DNA of 64,000 nt from Archilochus colubris (lineage: Eukaryota; Chordata; Aves; Apodiformes; Trochilidae). The translations under genes were made by a program, and so were the position numbers. The notes beneath the pieces were generated by a model, which searched no databases, was not told where the DNA came from, and saw only the letters and a list, made by a program, of their open reading frames with translations. Positions 24,768 to 37,123 of this stretch are shown piece after piece. Within the stretch, counting starts at the first letter, position 1, and the number at the start of each line of letters is the position of its first letter. The stretch is taken from assembly GCA_023079485.1 (NCBI GenBank), contig CM041083.1, positions 108,975,554-109,039,553 on the forward strand, written 5' to 3'.

Positions 24768-25365
24768 CTGCATCCTAGTTTTCATCAAAAGAAGTGAGGC
24801 CAGCAGATCAAGAAAGGTGATTCTGCCACTTCGCTCTGCTCTGGTAGGACCTCACCTGGAGTATTGCATCCATCTCTGGAGCCCTTGGTACAGGAAGGAC
24901 ATGGACCTGATGGAGCAGGTCCAGAGGAGGGCTACAGAAGTGATCAGGGGGCTGGAACACCTCTCCTATGAAGGCAGTCTGAGGGTTTTTCTGCCTAGAG
25001 AAAAGAAGGCTCTGGGGAGACCCAATAGTAACTTTCCAGTACCTGAAGGGCTCTACAGGAAGGCTGGAGAGGGATTGTTTGCAAGGGCCTGTAGTGATAG
25101 AACCAGGGGCAATGGTTTTAAATTAGAGAAGAGTAGATTTAAAGTGGATATTAGGAAAAAGTTCTTTACCCTGAGGGTAGTGGAAATATGGAACAGATTG
25201 CCCAAGGAGGTAGTTGAGGCCTCATCCCTGGAGATATTCAAGGTGAAGTTTGACGAGACTCTGAGCAGCCTGATCTAGTTGAGGATGTCCCTGATTTGTG
25301 CAGGGAGGTTGGACTAGATGACCTTTAGAGGTCTCTTCCAACCCAAATTATTCTATAATTCCATT
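24768..25365 (+). mobile_element. CR1 LINE fragment, reverse transcriptase C-terminus plus 3' UTR
   Basis: This is the longest CR1 piece in the window, on the plus strand. Translation over 24817-25278 gives the CR1 reverse transcriptase tail: [54 protein letters not shown], then a WNRLPKEVVEASSLEIFKV ending. The 3' UTR contains GGTTGGACTAGATGACCTTT (25309-25328) and ends with TTATTCTATAATTCC. The reading frame is open over this stretch, so the copy is relatively well preserved, but it lacks the catalytic domain and the endonuclease and cannot be active. Confidence 0.93.
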
Positions 25366-26990
25366 TCCTTTGATCTGAAGGACACTGGTGGGTGCAGTTG
25401 AAAGCTGTCTCTAGAAACAGCCATCCTTGCAAGCCCTGCCCTAGAACTATCATGAATTAAGTACTTTGCTTGCCTGTTTTGGTCTGTGCCAAACTGGGCC
25501 TTTGCTTCTTGTCATTTGAAGGTGGTTGACTGGGTCCATTTCCCTGCCTGAATGTGTCCATGAAGCCAGCTGCAGGGACAGCCCTGCTCCAGGGAACAGC
25601 CTCCTGCCCACCTCACCAGTGAAGCACAGCTTGAACTTTCACAGCTTCCTCTGCCAAGCCATCACATTTGAGCTGCTCCATTGAGCAATTTCTTGAGAAA
25701 GGCTTTGTGGAGGTTTCACATGCATAGCTGATGGCTCCAGCTGGGTAAGGAGATTAGGGGGTGAATTTGGTATAGTGATAACAACGTGTAAAAATAAAAC
25801 AGGATGCCATAGAAATATTATGCAAGATAATTCCAGTTATCAGCTGTAAAGAATGTTCTGCTTGCTTCTGATTGCTCATATCTTCTATTTTTATCAGTTT
25901 CCTACTGCTTGTCTTTGTGCACGTTTCCCGGTGTGGCAGGTTTGATCCAACCAACTGCAAATAAAGATAACACTGATAACTACAAAGTGAGGAAGGGGGG
26001 AAACTCATTTCAGGCTTGCACACTGGGCCTGCCTTTGAGTGTGAGCTATTGTCCAGATGGACTACTTAATATTGAGGTTTTTATCTCTTGTACCTGCAGC
26101 CTTAAATGGTTCTGCTGGTTAGGATGAAAAGCCAGCTGCTACAGATACAGTTCTCTATGAGATGGGAAGTAAGAACCAGGGCCTGCAGTTGGAAGGGGAG
26201 GGAAGGTTTTGCAGTGAAGGCAAAGGATGAGCTTCCAGTTTGAGTTTCCTGTGGGAGGGTTGTGCACCTCACACTACAGAGAAGCATAGGCTTGCTACCT
26301 GGGCACTGTGCTGCCTGGATGTGAACCAGTTCTGGCTGCTAGAAGGACATACTAGCACTGTGCTTTCCAACAGCTGGAGCTGGCATCTGGCAGTCTGAAA
26401 GATGAGTTTAGGCCACCCATGTGTGAACCCATGCAGACATTTCTTCAGGTAAACATACCCCCTTCCTCAGCAAATGACTGCCTGCTGTCAGGAAAGCGTG
26501 GCTGTGCCATGCTACATGTTGCACCCTGCTCCACACATGGCTGGGGAAGTCTTCTCTGTCAGAGGCATTGCAGCTGACATTCCTGCAACAGGGCCCAAGA
26601 AGATACACTTTAGTTTTGGGGAGCTGCAGCAGCCACAGAGTTTCCCAGAGTCAAAGAAACCCAAAGAAGTTTCCAGGACAGGCAGTAAAGGGAAGAAGAG
26701 GAAGACTTCATCTGCCCATGAGTCAGTGGCCACATAACGTGGTGAAAAAACTTCTCTGGATGTTCTTCCCCCAAGGTGTGAGGACTGACTTTCCCCTCTG
26801 AGAGGTAACAACACACAATTTTGTCCTCTTTTGTCTTGTACCATGGTTATTTATAAATATTTTGTTTGTGTGGCTTTGTACTACACAACTTCCAGGTTTG
26901 TCTGCAACTGTACAAAACAGAAAAATACAGGAGAGAACCTGATGGAAAAGAATACCTGAAGATAAGCTCATTAGGCCAAGGCTACTGACT

Positions 26991-27021
26991 AGAATAAACC
27001 ACAGCTGATGTGGTTTATTCT
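26991..27021. other. Perfect 13-bp inverted repeat (hairpin)
   Basis: AGAATAAACCACA and TGTGGTTTATTCT are exact reverse complements separated by GCTGA. The stem contains AATAAA on both strands. It is too short for a typical microRNA precursor. Its role is unknown. Confidence 0.85.
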
Positions 27022-27564
27022 GATGCTGATGAAGTCAGGGACTTTTTCTATTGGGAACCAGAGAAAACTAAATCTCTGAAAGTCTCCCTGGCTGCTTTAG
27101 GTCTTCTGTGCAAATGAACTTCAGAGTTTGGGTCAGAAAAAAAGTGTAACATTTGCATAATGAGCTTCAGAGTCTTCAGTCTCCCCAATGAGCAGGAAAT
27201 CAGAAAAGCTGAGCTCTATGACGCTAATTATATGACAAATTTGTTGCTGGTCTTTGGTCTATGGCAAAGCTGATGAGCAATGAACTAATCGGACACTTGG
27301 ACAGTGAATGAAGGCTCTTTCTCCTATTACATGAAGTCAGAGATGGGTCCTGTGTCAGCTGCCTGAGTGAGTCAGTGGTAATGACAGAGGAAGTGGGAGC
27401 TGTGTTTACAAGCCCTGCAGGATGCTCAGCAGTGCGAGCTGCAGCTCAGCTCACACTTTACATCTCCACAACTGTTATTACATAATATGGAGACATATAG
27501 AAAGGGATTTCAGAGCCTTTTTCAAAGAGTGCATGCAAGGAAATCTGGCTGACCTGCATCTTTA

Positions 27565-28080
27565 AAATCATAGAATCATGGAATTGTTTTGGTTGGAAAA
27601 GACCTTTATGATCAAGCCCAGTGAAAAACCTAACACTGCCAAGTTCACCACTAAACCATGTCCTGAAGCACCATGACTACACATCTCTTAAATACCTCCA
27701 GGGGTGGTGACTCCACCACTTCCAGAGCCTTACAACCCTTTCAGTAAAGCACTTTTTCCTAATATCCCATGTAAATGATCCCTGGCGCAATTTGAGGCCA
27801 TTTCCTTTAGGCCTTTTACTTGTCCGTAGGGAGAAGAGCCCAACCTCCACCTTGCTACACCCTGTTTTCAGACAGTTGCAGAAAGCTATAAGGTCCCCCA
27901 AAAGTCTCCTTTTGTCTAAACTAAACCCCAGTTCCCTCAGCTGCTCCCTGTAAGACTTGTTCTCCAGACTCTTCACCAGCTTCTTTGCCCTTCTCTGGAC
28001 TCACTCCAGCACCTCGATGTCCTTCTTGTAGTGAGGGGCCCAAAACTGAACACAATATTTGAGGTGCAGCCTCACTAGCG
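27565..28080 (-). mobile_element. CR1 LINE fragment, minus orientation
   Basis: The 3' end lies at 27565, where the plus strand reads ATCATAGAATCATGGAATTG, the reverse complement of the CR1 terminal repeat. It is followed by the complement of the CR1 3' UTR. Further in, the minus strand encodes decayed reverse transcriptase ([26 protein letters not shown]), and at about 28010-28080 the complement of the TCCTTCTTGTAGTGAGGGGC stretch typical of CR1. The 5' break lies between 28080 and 28150 and cannot be fixed by eye. Several frameshifts and stops are present. Confidence 0.9.
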
Positions 28081-28553
28081 TTGCATATCTCATGATATGT
28101 ACTCCTGCTTCTCATGTGATCATCACAATCCTTTCTAGCTTTAAAAATTCCCACCAGCAGAGCATCCCACAAGGACTACCTACCCAACTGATGCCTTCTA
28201 CAGACCCAATGGGCTCCAGGTGGGCACACAACAAAACCCAAATCCCCATGGGGCGGGTGTTGTTGCTGGGGCTACAACCAGGATCACTGTTCTGAACACT
28301 GGAGCCAGCCTTGCCTGAAGTATTGCAAACCCTGGGAGTTTACTTGAGGTGAGGAATTTGTTCCTGAAATTTTGATATTTCTCCAGATCTAGGTGTACTG
28401 AGAGATATCCCAGCACCCAGGCCTGGCTGTGGTTAATAGGGTGTAGAAAGGGGACGGGTGAATGGGTGCCCATCAGGTAGTATCAGCACTTGTGAAACAG
28501 CTTAGGAGAAAAAAAAAATAATCTGAGGCCAAAAGTGCAGCTTGTAATTATAT

Positions 28554-28713
28554 TTTATTGCTTTGTACAAGTGTAAAATAGAGGAAAAAGGAGAACTACA
28601 AGATTGAAAGGCCACAGTGAGAGTCCACAATTGCCATCAAATGGTGCTTTGTTGCCTGGTGGCATAGGAAAGTGTTATGACTAAGGCACAAAGATTCCCA
28701 CACACTATTTTAT
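28554..28713 (-). terminator. Candidate KCNE1 polyadenylation region
   Basis: The minus strand has AATAAA at 28708-28713 and again at 28554-28559, about 2.2-2.3 kb past the KCNE1 stop. I found no canonical hexamer closer to the stop. A 3' UTR over 2 kb would be long, but the mammalian gene also has one as I recall. Which site is used cannot be told from sequence. Confidence 0.3.
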
Positions 28714-28742
28714 TTTTTTTTTAATAAATGCAATGCAGAGAC

Positions 28743-28760
28743 AAAAAAAAAAAAAAAAAA
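28743..28760. repeat. Poly(A) run near the possible KCNE1 3' end
   Basis: An 18-base A run, followed by A/C low-complexity sequence. It lies within the presumed 3' UTR of KCNE1, where on the sense (minus) strand it is a U-rich tract. Confidence 0.85.
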
Positions 28761-30588
28761 CCCAAAAAACCAAAAAAACAAACCTGTGGAAGCCAACTGG
28801 TGTTGACAAACACCCTTGCCACAAATAACTACATTGAGACTACTAAAATAAGGTGACCAGTAAGTGCCTGGACCCAAAATAGCTGGGCACTTCGGGTGGA
28901 GATAGCACTGTAGGAAGGAGCCCTTTTGACAAGCTTAACCTTCATGGGTTTTGATGTAATTAAAGCCTATTTTTCTGCAAGTTGAAACACTGCAAGCAAT
29001 GCTGCATGGGCCTGCCTCTGGAGAACCAACAAGCAAGAGCATTAACAATCTCACAGTGGGAGGGAAACGCAAGTAATAAGCAGGCTGCAGGGTGAGATCC
29101 CAAGAGAGCAGTGCCCTAGCTGAGAGTTGACATTTTTCCAAAGCCTGGCTCTGGTTTGTGCTCCTCTGGAGGAAAAAGTGACTTGGATAATTGAGCTGAA
29201 GAATATTTTCCAAGATCTTCAAGACACTGAAAAGACGTAGCTTGTCCTCATCTTAATGTTCAGCACCGTATCTCAAAAAATAATAAAAAAACCCCAAACA
29301 AAACCACACAAAAAAGAAACCAAACCCCCCTGCATCTTTAATTGTCCTGAGTATTTTGGGAACACAAGAATATTGCTTTAATGGAAGTGTGGTGCTTAAG
29401 AAGTACCTATGCAGGGAAAGGGGGTGTGCTGTGACTTGTATCAACAATTGCCTGTCCACGTAGGTGGGCAGCTCTCTGCCCCTGCTCTGCCCTGGCCTTG
29501 CCTTTGAAGCAGCTGCTCTGCTCAACTTTCTTTCAAGCCCTTCCCACTTCTCTTTCCTCTCCAGCAGCTAAAAATGGGATGTGTATTTGCAGAGCAGAAA
29601 TAGAAAATTCCCTTCTGCCCAGACTGTCGCTTCTTTGATCCCAAAGAAGAAAACAGGCTTCAAGCTTGCAAGGTTGCTATTCTGGGAAAGGCAATGTCCA
29701 GGGGAGCCTTATTTCTCCCTTTTAATAGGGACAGCTGATAGCTGATGCCACAGGAGCTGAGTGTGGCTGCCACCTTCCCCAGTAGCTCATCAGACATCCA
29801 TCCCACCAAAGGAGGGAGAGAGGAGGCCAAGGACAGGGGAACCTTGCAGGCACTGACCTCCAGAGGGGTAATGCAGCAGATAAATAGCTGCACAGAGGGA
29901 GGCTGCACCCAGGGGGGCTGGAGGAGCCACTCATAGGATTTAAGGAAAGCACAGACATAAGCTGTGTGGGTGATTAAATACCAGACACTTGGTGGAACTG
30001 CTCTTCAGGGAGTGGAAATTCACTTTCCAACCAAGGGCTAGCACTGGTGCAATGGCTAAATGTGGCTGAAACACTTGAAATGTTATATGCTTCTATGGCA
30101 CAGACCCTGCAGGCTCCTGAATCTTTGTACAAGGGTGGATATTGCTGCCAGGATCAGCCCCTATCCATGAGAAGGAAAAACAAAAGTAACTAGCAAGATA
30201 GGTCTGGTCTATGAATTAGGGACAGCCACTAAAAAACTTCCCTCCAAAGTGCATTTTTTGACAGAAATGCTTTTCAGCAAAAAAAAAGGAAATCTTTTCC
30301 TAAAATTTTATCTCAAAGGGGTGCATGATTCTGGAAGAAGTAGGTCATTCACAACACTGCAGAATTTATGAAGTTATTACTTATACTGGACAAAAATGCA
30401 AATTAAATATTTCAGCTACTTTTTTCTTGGAAGAAACCTGACTTACTTGAAAATGATTGCCTAAACCGTATTTGACTGTTAACGCCTCTAGCTTGTGTTT
30501 GATCCAGCTTGGTTTTAATTACATGAACTACTGCAAGCTTTCACACTGGCAATGCCAATATTTGCTTTTTTTTGCTGGGTGAAGCTGA

Positions 30589-30637
30589 TGTGTCCATGAT
30601 ACTCCTGCTGTGTCCATGATACTCTTGCTGTGTATCC
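30589..30637. repeat. Short tandem duplication, 20-bp unit
   Basis: The unit TGTGTCCATGATACTCCTGC is repeated with a single C-to-T change and then begins a third time. It lies about 220 bases downstream of the KCNE1 stop, within its likely 3' UTR. Confidence 0.85.
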
Positions 30638-30858
30638 CCTTCCTCGACCTCACAGTGACTGCAACAAGGTACTGGATGGCCAAGCACTTTTGCAGCACCG
30701 AGATCATCACACACACATCAACTTCACCATCAGATCACAGTTATCCAGCCTGAGCGAGGCCACTGTCTGCAGCTCTGCAGATGGGCAAGCAGCCTGGTGC
30801 ACACCAGATCTTGTTTGGGTTGTCCCCATGCAAAGTGCAGCCCTTCCCTCCCATTCTC

Positions 30859-31239
30859 CTAGGGAGACTTCACCTCGGGAAGCTGCATACTCGGCTGCTC
30901 CACTGCCAGCTGGTTTTCAAAGACACAGCACAGCTTGTAATTTTCTATGAGCTTGGCTTGAAAATACTCCCTGTCCTTCTTGTGCCAAATGTCTGTGGCA
31001 ATGTAGGTGTTGTAGGGGTCGCGGGAGTTCTCCAGCTTCCTGGAAAGGATGTTGGTCAGCATGACTCCCACTGTGAAGAAGCCAAAGAGGCCAACCATCA
31101 GCAGCACATAGATAATTTCCAAGTTGCTGCCAGTGCTTCTGATCTGGGAAGGTGCTGAGCTGTTTGTCTGCTCCAGGTAGTCTTGAAGCAGCTTGAAGAG
31201 GAGTGAATTCAGGGCTGTGTCATTAGACAGCACCAACAT
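30859..31239 (-). CDS. KCNE1: KCNE1 (minK/IsK), potassium channel regulatory subunit, 126 aa
   Basis: KCNE1 is a single-pass membrane protein that assembles with KCNQ1 to give the slow delayed rectifier current of heart and inner ear. The frame is intact at 126 residues (human 129). The N-terminus carries two N-glycosylation sites (N6 in NDT, N26 in NSS). One transmembrane helix at about 42-65 contains [11 protein letters not shown], which aligns with human FGFFTLGIML; the activation triplet Phe-Thr-Leu is Phe-Thr-Val (55-57) here. After it come [14 protein letters not shown] (67-80), the juxtamembrane motif containing the residue equivalent to human D76, and a conserved tail ([11 protein letters not shown], 106-116). 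All coding sequence is in one exon, as in mammals, with an acceptor (GCTTTTTCTAG, exon start 31287) 48 bases upstream of the ATG. Upstream untranslated exons should lie at higher coordinates. Confidence 0.97.
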   Translation of the reverse strand: MLVLSNDTALNSLLFKLLQDYLEQTNSSAPSQIRSTGSNLEIIYVLLMVGLFGFFTVGVMLTNILSRKLENSRDPYNTYIATDIWHKKDREYFQAKLIENYKLCCVFENQLAVEQPSMQLPEVKSP

Positions 31240-31287
31240 CTTGTTTTTCTGTCCTTCACACTTCTTTCTTCCTTATTTGTGGCTTTT

Positions 31288-31312
31288 CTAGAAAAAGCAT
31301 AAAAGATCAGGG
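31288..31312 (-). promoter_or_regulatory. 3' splice site of the KCNE1 coding exon
   Basis: On the minus strand a pyrimidine-rich run ends in GCTTTTTCTAG, placing the exon start at 31287. This leaves 48 bases of 5' UTR before the KCNE1 ATG. It agrees with the known layout of KCNE1, in which the whole coding sequence sits in the last exon. Confidence 0.55.
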
Positions 31313-32779
31313 ACACATCAGATAAAATTGCTATTCCCTTTGTCTCTCTTTAATGGTTAACCTCCTCGGGCTTGGAGCAGAGGCAGAGTAGCTGGACCAG
31401 CCTGGAGGGACCACTTCACCTCCTGTTTCCTAGCCAGGCCAACTAGGATGAATTCATCCCCCATAAACATTTGCCTTGCAAACCCTCCTCAGTCCCTGGT
31501 CTGCTGCAGGTGTGCAGCTGCCCCAGCTGTTGGCCACTCACAGGGTACCTCACCCATGTTATGGGTTATTTAAAGCCCATGACTTCTCCCTTGAGCCCCC
31601 ATGGGCATGAGGAGTGTTTCACTCCTAGTCTGTGGCAACTACTTCTGGCTCTGAAGATTGCTATCACTGCTTCTCTTGGTCACTCTCCTCTAACTTCACC
31701 TGAAGGGTTGAATTTGTAAACAAAACCACTGTACCTGAAATCACTTGGTACCTGCAGCAAGCTCCTCCTTGCCCACCCTTGAGAGAAGTCTTGCCTTTCT
31801 GCTGCAGCTCTGATCATGACCTACACCACAGGAAACTAAGGAATGAAACATCTGACAGAAGTGTATCCTACATTGATTTAATGCAACTTTCCAATGGGCA
31901 TTTACACAAGGAGTGGATACAGAGGGAGTCTGTGGCTGCTGCTTACTCAGTAGTGGAAAGAAAAGCATTTCTCTTAATCTTAACTCCTACAGACTGGTGG
32001 TTGTCCCTGGCATAGTTCACTGCTTTCTCCTCCAAAATAAGTTGCTATGCAACTGGTGTTTTATTGTTTGATCAGGAGGACACTCACTGGTATCACTGCA
32101 GGTCAGGAACAAGGCAGCAGATGGTAACACCAAAACCATCCAGAGTCTCCTAGCCATGGCACTATGTATTCAGTCTTACACAAGAAGCTGAAAGGTCCTT
32201 TTCCCCTTTTCAATGTCACCTGTAAGTCACTTAATAAGAGCAATCCTATCAATTCTGCAGTCCCAAAGGCTCAGCAGCCAGGTAACATGACTGACAATCT
32301 CACTACGATGCCTAATTTGAATGTCCCTAGAAAATTAAGACAACAGCCTTCCTCTGTTTTTGTCCTTAGCACATTTGAATGAGGTACTGTTATTCAAGGT
32401 GACTTCTGTGACAGCAATCTTGTAATCACATCAGATGGCTGTCAGTGCTTTCTACAGTTTTAAATCTGTGAGAGCAGGCCAGCATGTTAGCAAAAGCTCC
32501 TCCAGAGTACCCACCTTTTGTTGGGGTTTTTTATGTTTGTTTTGTTTTTCTTTTCTTTGTTTTAAATTATTTAATTATTAAATTTTATAAATCTAATAAT
32601 TTTAATGATCTATAATAAATGAAGAATTAAATGAACCCTTAAGAAGAAAACAACCAAAAGGCTGAGGCAGCAATTTCACCCCTCTGTAAGGGTAACAGTA
32701 ATGGTGCATAGATGCTGTGCAGGACCTCTGCATGGCAGAGTTTAGCTGTACTCACAGCCTCCAGCTGCTGGCAATGACA

Positions 32780-33070
32780 CTGCAGTGAACAAGATCTATC
32801 TGGCGGCTTCTTTGAATTGTCTGCACCTCATTATGGCATAATTGCTGAGAAAGGAGATGCTGAGGCAGAGGAAGCAAGAAGAGGACACTGATCTCATGAT
32901 CTGCTGCGCCTCGTACGAAGAGCAGAGATTTTCCTGGCGTGCTCTGTGCCAGGAGGCTCCATTACTGCCTAATAAAGTACACATTAATTAATGCAGGTGT
33001 GAATATGAACAAACATACTCGTGGAAGTTAATTACTCCTGCAACAGCATGTGCTGGTTATTAATGCAAAA
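32780..33070. promoter_or_regulatory. Candidate conserved non-coding element upstream of KCNE1
   Basis: This is non-repetitive sequence 1.5 kb upstream of the KCNE1 coding exon. It has several homeodomain-type TAATTA/ATTAAT sites (ACATTAATTAATGCAGG, AAGTTAATTACTCC, GGTTATTAATGC) clustered at 32985-33068. It follows the AT-rich patch at 32521-32630. The call rests on sequence texture only. Confidence 0.2.
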
Positions 33071-36000
33071 CCCTTTTGCTGGACCTCCCAGTGGTGCAGA
33101 AGTGGATTTGGGGACATGGCTCACTGAAAGTCAGACACTTAGCCCAGGATGATTCTATGGAGAAAGTCCTGTTTTCATCACCGTGCAATTCTGGATTACT
33201 TGAGTGGCACCAGACCACACCAGGTGACATCAGTCTCCTTCCCCTGGTGAGCTGGTGACCACTGGGAGCCCAGGCCAGGTTTCCATGGGCTCAGCCTCAT
33301 CCTGCTCCAAGCAAGCAGTTCCTGCCACGAGGTGCCTCGCTACTAGGAAAAAATGAGCACTCGTGAGAGTATGCCTTGGTATTTTGGCTCCAAGGGGAGT
33401 TTAGCCTGGGGGTGGCAGAGGGAGACAAAAATCCCCCATACAAAACAATATTCCCATCCAATTTATCTCTTGTGGTGTGTGAGTCAAAGCTACAGGAAAT
33501 AACATCTTGGCAGTTCGGGCTTAATAGTTAAAATCCATTCACATTTCACAGCTGTGTTCAGAGCCTTTAAGAAGGAAAGGAAGAGAAAAAGAAGTTTAAA
33601 CCTTTATCTGAGATTGCTCCTCCTAAGCCTGTAAAACGTGTCAACACTGTAAAATGTAAAACCATTTGCAAATCATTGCAGTAACTTTTAGACAAAAAAT
33701 AAAGAAGACTTTTACTTAATCTCTCAAGATTTTCCGGAAAGACAGGCAATCATTTATCATAATAATTATCAGTAGCACTGACAACACTTCTGGTGCTGAT
33801 GAACTGACATTTTGAGGCTAAATATCCTCAGCTGCCTCCCTGTGTTTTCTTGTAAGGTTTCTGAGAGCTGCAAGGTGTTGCCTGCTTCTGGGTTGTTGCA
33901 TTCTGGCTGGGCTGGAAGTGCCAGCAGGGAGCTGTGGCCCCATCTCTCCAGCCACATCAGGTGGCAATAACAGGAGAGGGTAAGAGAGGAAGAGGGCACA
34001 CTCCTGTTCCCTATAAAATCTCCTCAGCAAGCCTAAAGGCTTTGTCTGCCACTGCACAAGCCCTGTGCAACTCCACTGAATTCCATACTGGGACCTGTAG
34101 TACACAGGACTGGGAAGAGCCATCTGGGCCACAGTCATTGGTCTCCTCCATGGCTGGTGGTCATGGAGTCTCTCAGGAAGCCACTATCCTAAGAATTGCT
34201 TTGACCACAATCAGGGTTTTTTTTGCACCCTGACACTCTTCCCAGACAACAGCTGATGGGCTGCAAATGGCAATCACTGCTCCAGTCTATCTGCAAGGCC
34301 CCCCTAAGCCTCTGAATGAAATCATGCCCACCCCAAAGTCAGCACCCCATTTTACCTGGGTTGTATCCTGGTAAGTCAGGACCTTGCCTGGGATGGTGAT
34401 CCCTATCTCACACCATCCCGGGGGAGGTTTCAGTGTGTACTGGTGTTGTCAACCCTCCTCTACCCCTTTTGAGGAGGCAAGAACTGAGCAATGAACTGCC
34501 TTTGTTAAAATCCTGAGGCAAAACTTTACAGCTATTTTTACTGGTCAGGGATTCATGGAGAATTCTCTAAGGTTGGCAGCAGTGTGGCCATATCCTGCTC
34601 TCAGATACATTGCTGCATCTCCATCCATTACACTGAATACAGGTAACTCAGATCTTCAAAGCAAAAGTGAGGGGCTCAGTGAGCTTCCCAACACCTGGGG
34701 GATTGCTGGTAGTTCAGGTGTACTGCTGGCATTGCCCAAGCTCATCTTCCATTACGTACCAACAATCACCTGAACCCACTGCCTCATCTGCCACGGGCTG
34801 GGGTGTGGACCAGCACCACTGGAGCTGGCCCTTTACTCACTGAGCCTCATCCCTTTCTTTTCTGCTACCTACTGATCACTGTCTCTTTCTTGTGCCATGG
34901 ATTTCTTGTGGGAAGTGGAGAAGGACCTTCTCTGGGTGCTGTCTCCACAGAGAAGGTGATGTTAGCATGACAGGGAGGATGCCACAGGCAGGTTTGTAAA
35001 ATGGAGGAATGGACAAATTCAGGACTCTAGGAGACAAACCTACACCATAAATGGCTCTATGTCATCAGATGGTGACATATTCTACTGCAGGAAAAAGCAT
35101 CTGAAGGCAGCTCAACTGCCCCTTCCAAAGCATTTTAAAATACTGCTTATAACTGAACAGGATCTTAGCAGGTCTGAAGTCATGCATTTGATCTAACTTC
35201 AGTGAAGATCCTAAGCAGTGTTTACTTTCTCAGTCTGCTGGCCCAGATGGGATGACTTTAACCTGAACATTGTTTTGTGCAAATTTTTCCCCAAGCATGC
35301 ACTTACACAGGTGAGCTGTTCCTTGCAGTGGTGACACTCCACTGGTAGGGAAAAATAAACCACAAACCCACTACCCCCCTTCCCTCATACACCCCAAAGG
35401 ACTCTGCCTAGAGAAGACTGAGTCCTCTTATGCTTATTCCCAAGCATACCAGAGTCTGTTCACACTTCTCAAACCCTCAGCACTCCTCACCACCCCTAAA
35501 GGAGTATCCTGTGTTCCCCAAAATCTCTGTGGCTTGGTCAAGAGCAATGGGGCATGGATGAGGGGAAGGAGAGCTACTAGAGATGGAAAGCTACTCTCTT
35601 GAAGGAAGAGTGAAAAATAAACAAATCTCTGGCAGTAACATTATTCATGGTAGTATTTTCCCTCACAGTTGAGAGGAAAAGTGGCCCAGCACTAACCCTA
35701 GGAGCCGCCTCCTGAAGGAGAGGGCTGGGGGTCCTCTGGCAGAGGGCATCTTTCAAGGCTGCATTTTAATATTTAATGGAGAAATTAGACAAAAAAACTT
35801 TAAGCCTTAATAGACCCTGTGGTTTAAAAAAACTGCATGTGGTAGAGCTGTGATGGCCAAGTTCAAGGAAGACCCACTTACTCCTGAAGCAAAGAAGCAA
35901 GGCACACTGTGGGACTGAAGTATGGAGATGCATGGGCAAGTGTGGGTTGGCTCCATGCACATTGTGTCCATCTGCTGCCTCAGAAACTGTCCCTGAACAT

Positions 36001-36450
36001 GGCTGAGACCATGTCTCTACAGTCTGACAACACAATGACAGACCTACTCTTAATCTCTTGGATATCCCAATGCTTACAGCTATGGAGTGCCAGAGCTGCA
36101 AAATGTGAGCCTATAAGACTTAAATAAGAAGAAATCTGGCTCATGTTTGAATGGCCACACTGAGGCATTGGGGAGCACGCTGTGGCTGTGAGGGTGCTGA
36201 GGCAGGGACACCCATTGCTGTGGGGAGGCAGGGCTATGACCAGGCTACCACTACAGAGCTGGAGACTGTTGTTTGAGTTCAAACAGAGAGATCTGCAGCT
36301 GCAGAGATCTGGCATTTAATGTAACTTCTGTCTACATTATAAATACCAGAACTGACTCGCACTTGGATGATCCCCAACAAAGGCAAAGCAGAATGGGTCT
36401 CTATGCTCAAAGCCAGGCTGGAGGCTGCTCCAGAGGACTTCACCCAACCC

Positions 36451-36473
36451 AGCTGGAGCTGGAGCTGGAGCTG
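36451..36473. repeat. (AGCTGG)n hexamer repeat
   Basis: Nearly four units of AGCTGG follow one another in intergenic sequence. Confidence 0.85.
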
Positions 36474-36973
36474 CCTATGTCTGAGTTGGGCTCCTTTCCA
36501 ACAGCTGAGCTTCAGCCAAGAATACTCTGCAAGATGTGGTTGGGTCCTAGCTGGCCACTGGGGTTTGAAAAGAAGAGAGGAGATTTTCTGTCATTAAATA
36601 TACCTGAGAATGTGATACTTGGCTTTGGAGCTCAACAGTAATTTTGTCCTCAAGCATTAGGTGGGAAAACTGATTAGTTTTGGTTAGCTGTATTTTCCTG
36701 CTGAGGTTAAAATCTGATGGTTATGATTTATATGGAGATGGATGGTAAAGGACACGGGCTTATCTCTTATTATATTTTTTTAAGCTCTCACAACTCAAAG
36801 GATCTATATTCTAATTCATTCCAAGCAAATATTCCAACAGTCTCTCTCATGTTGTGGCATCAGTAACCAAGCACCAGACACAAAAGTAGTTTAGAAGAAT
36901 ACATATCTTTAGAAAAAACATAGCAACTTCCAGTGGACTGAGGACAGTGAGGAAAAGCCTGTGCTCCCCTGCA

Positions 36974-37123
36974 CAGCACATTGCCCACCTCTCCACATTT
37001 TCTGCCAACAACATGCTTCTCTCCCACCTTAAAGCTCTGGATCTACTGACCTCCCTGGCTCATTTTCCTGGCTGTTCATTACAGTGATGAATAGGTCAGA
37101 AAATTTTCTGGAAGCCAGAGCAT
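36974..37123 (+). repeat. Dispersed 150-bp duplicated segment, copy 1
   Basis: This segment starts ACAGCACATTGCCCACC and ends CTGGAAGCCAGAGCA. It recurs at 43510-43667 with six mismatches and one 8-base indel by eye. Weaker similarity extends left to about 36924. It matches no CR1, LTR or gene that I recognise. Confidence 0.9.

Larger units (their letters stand above)
11670..30858. other. Non-coding interval between the KCNE-like gene and KCNE1
   Basis: This holds the four CR1 fragments, the plus-strand solo LTR, the satellites and the hairpin listed separately. Its left part should contain the 5' untranslated exons and promoter of the KCNE-like gene, and its right 2.3 kb the KCNE1 3' UTR. 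No further coding exon is supported. Confidence 0.5.
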
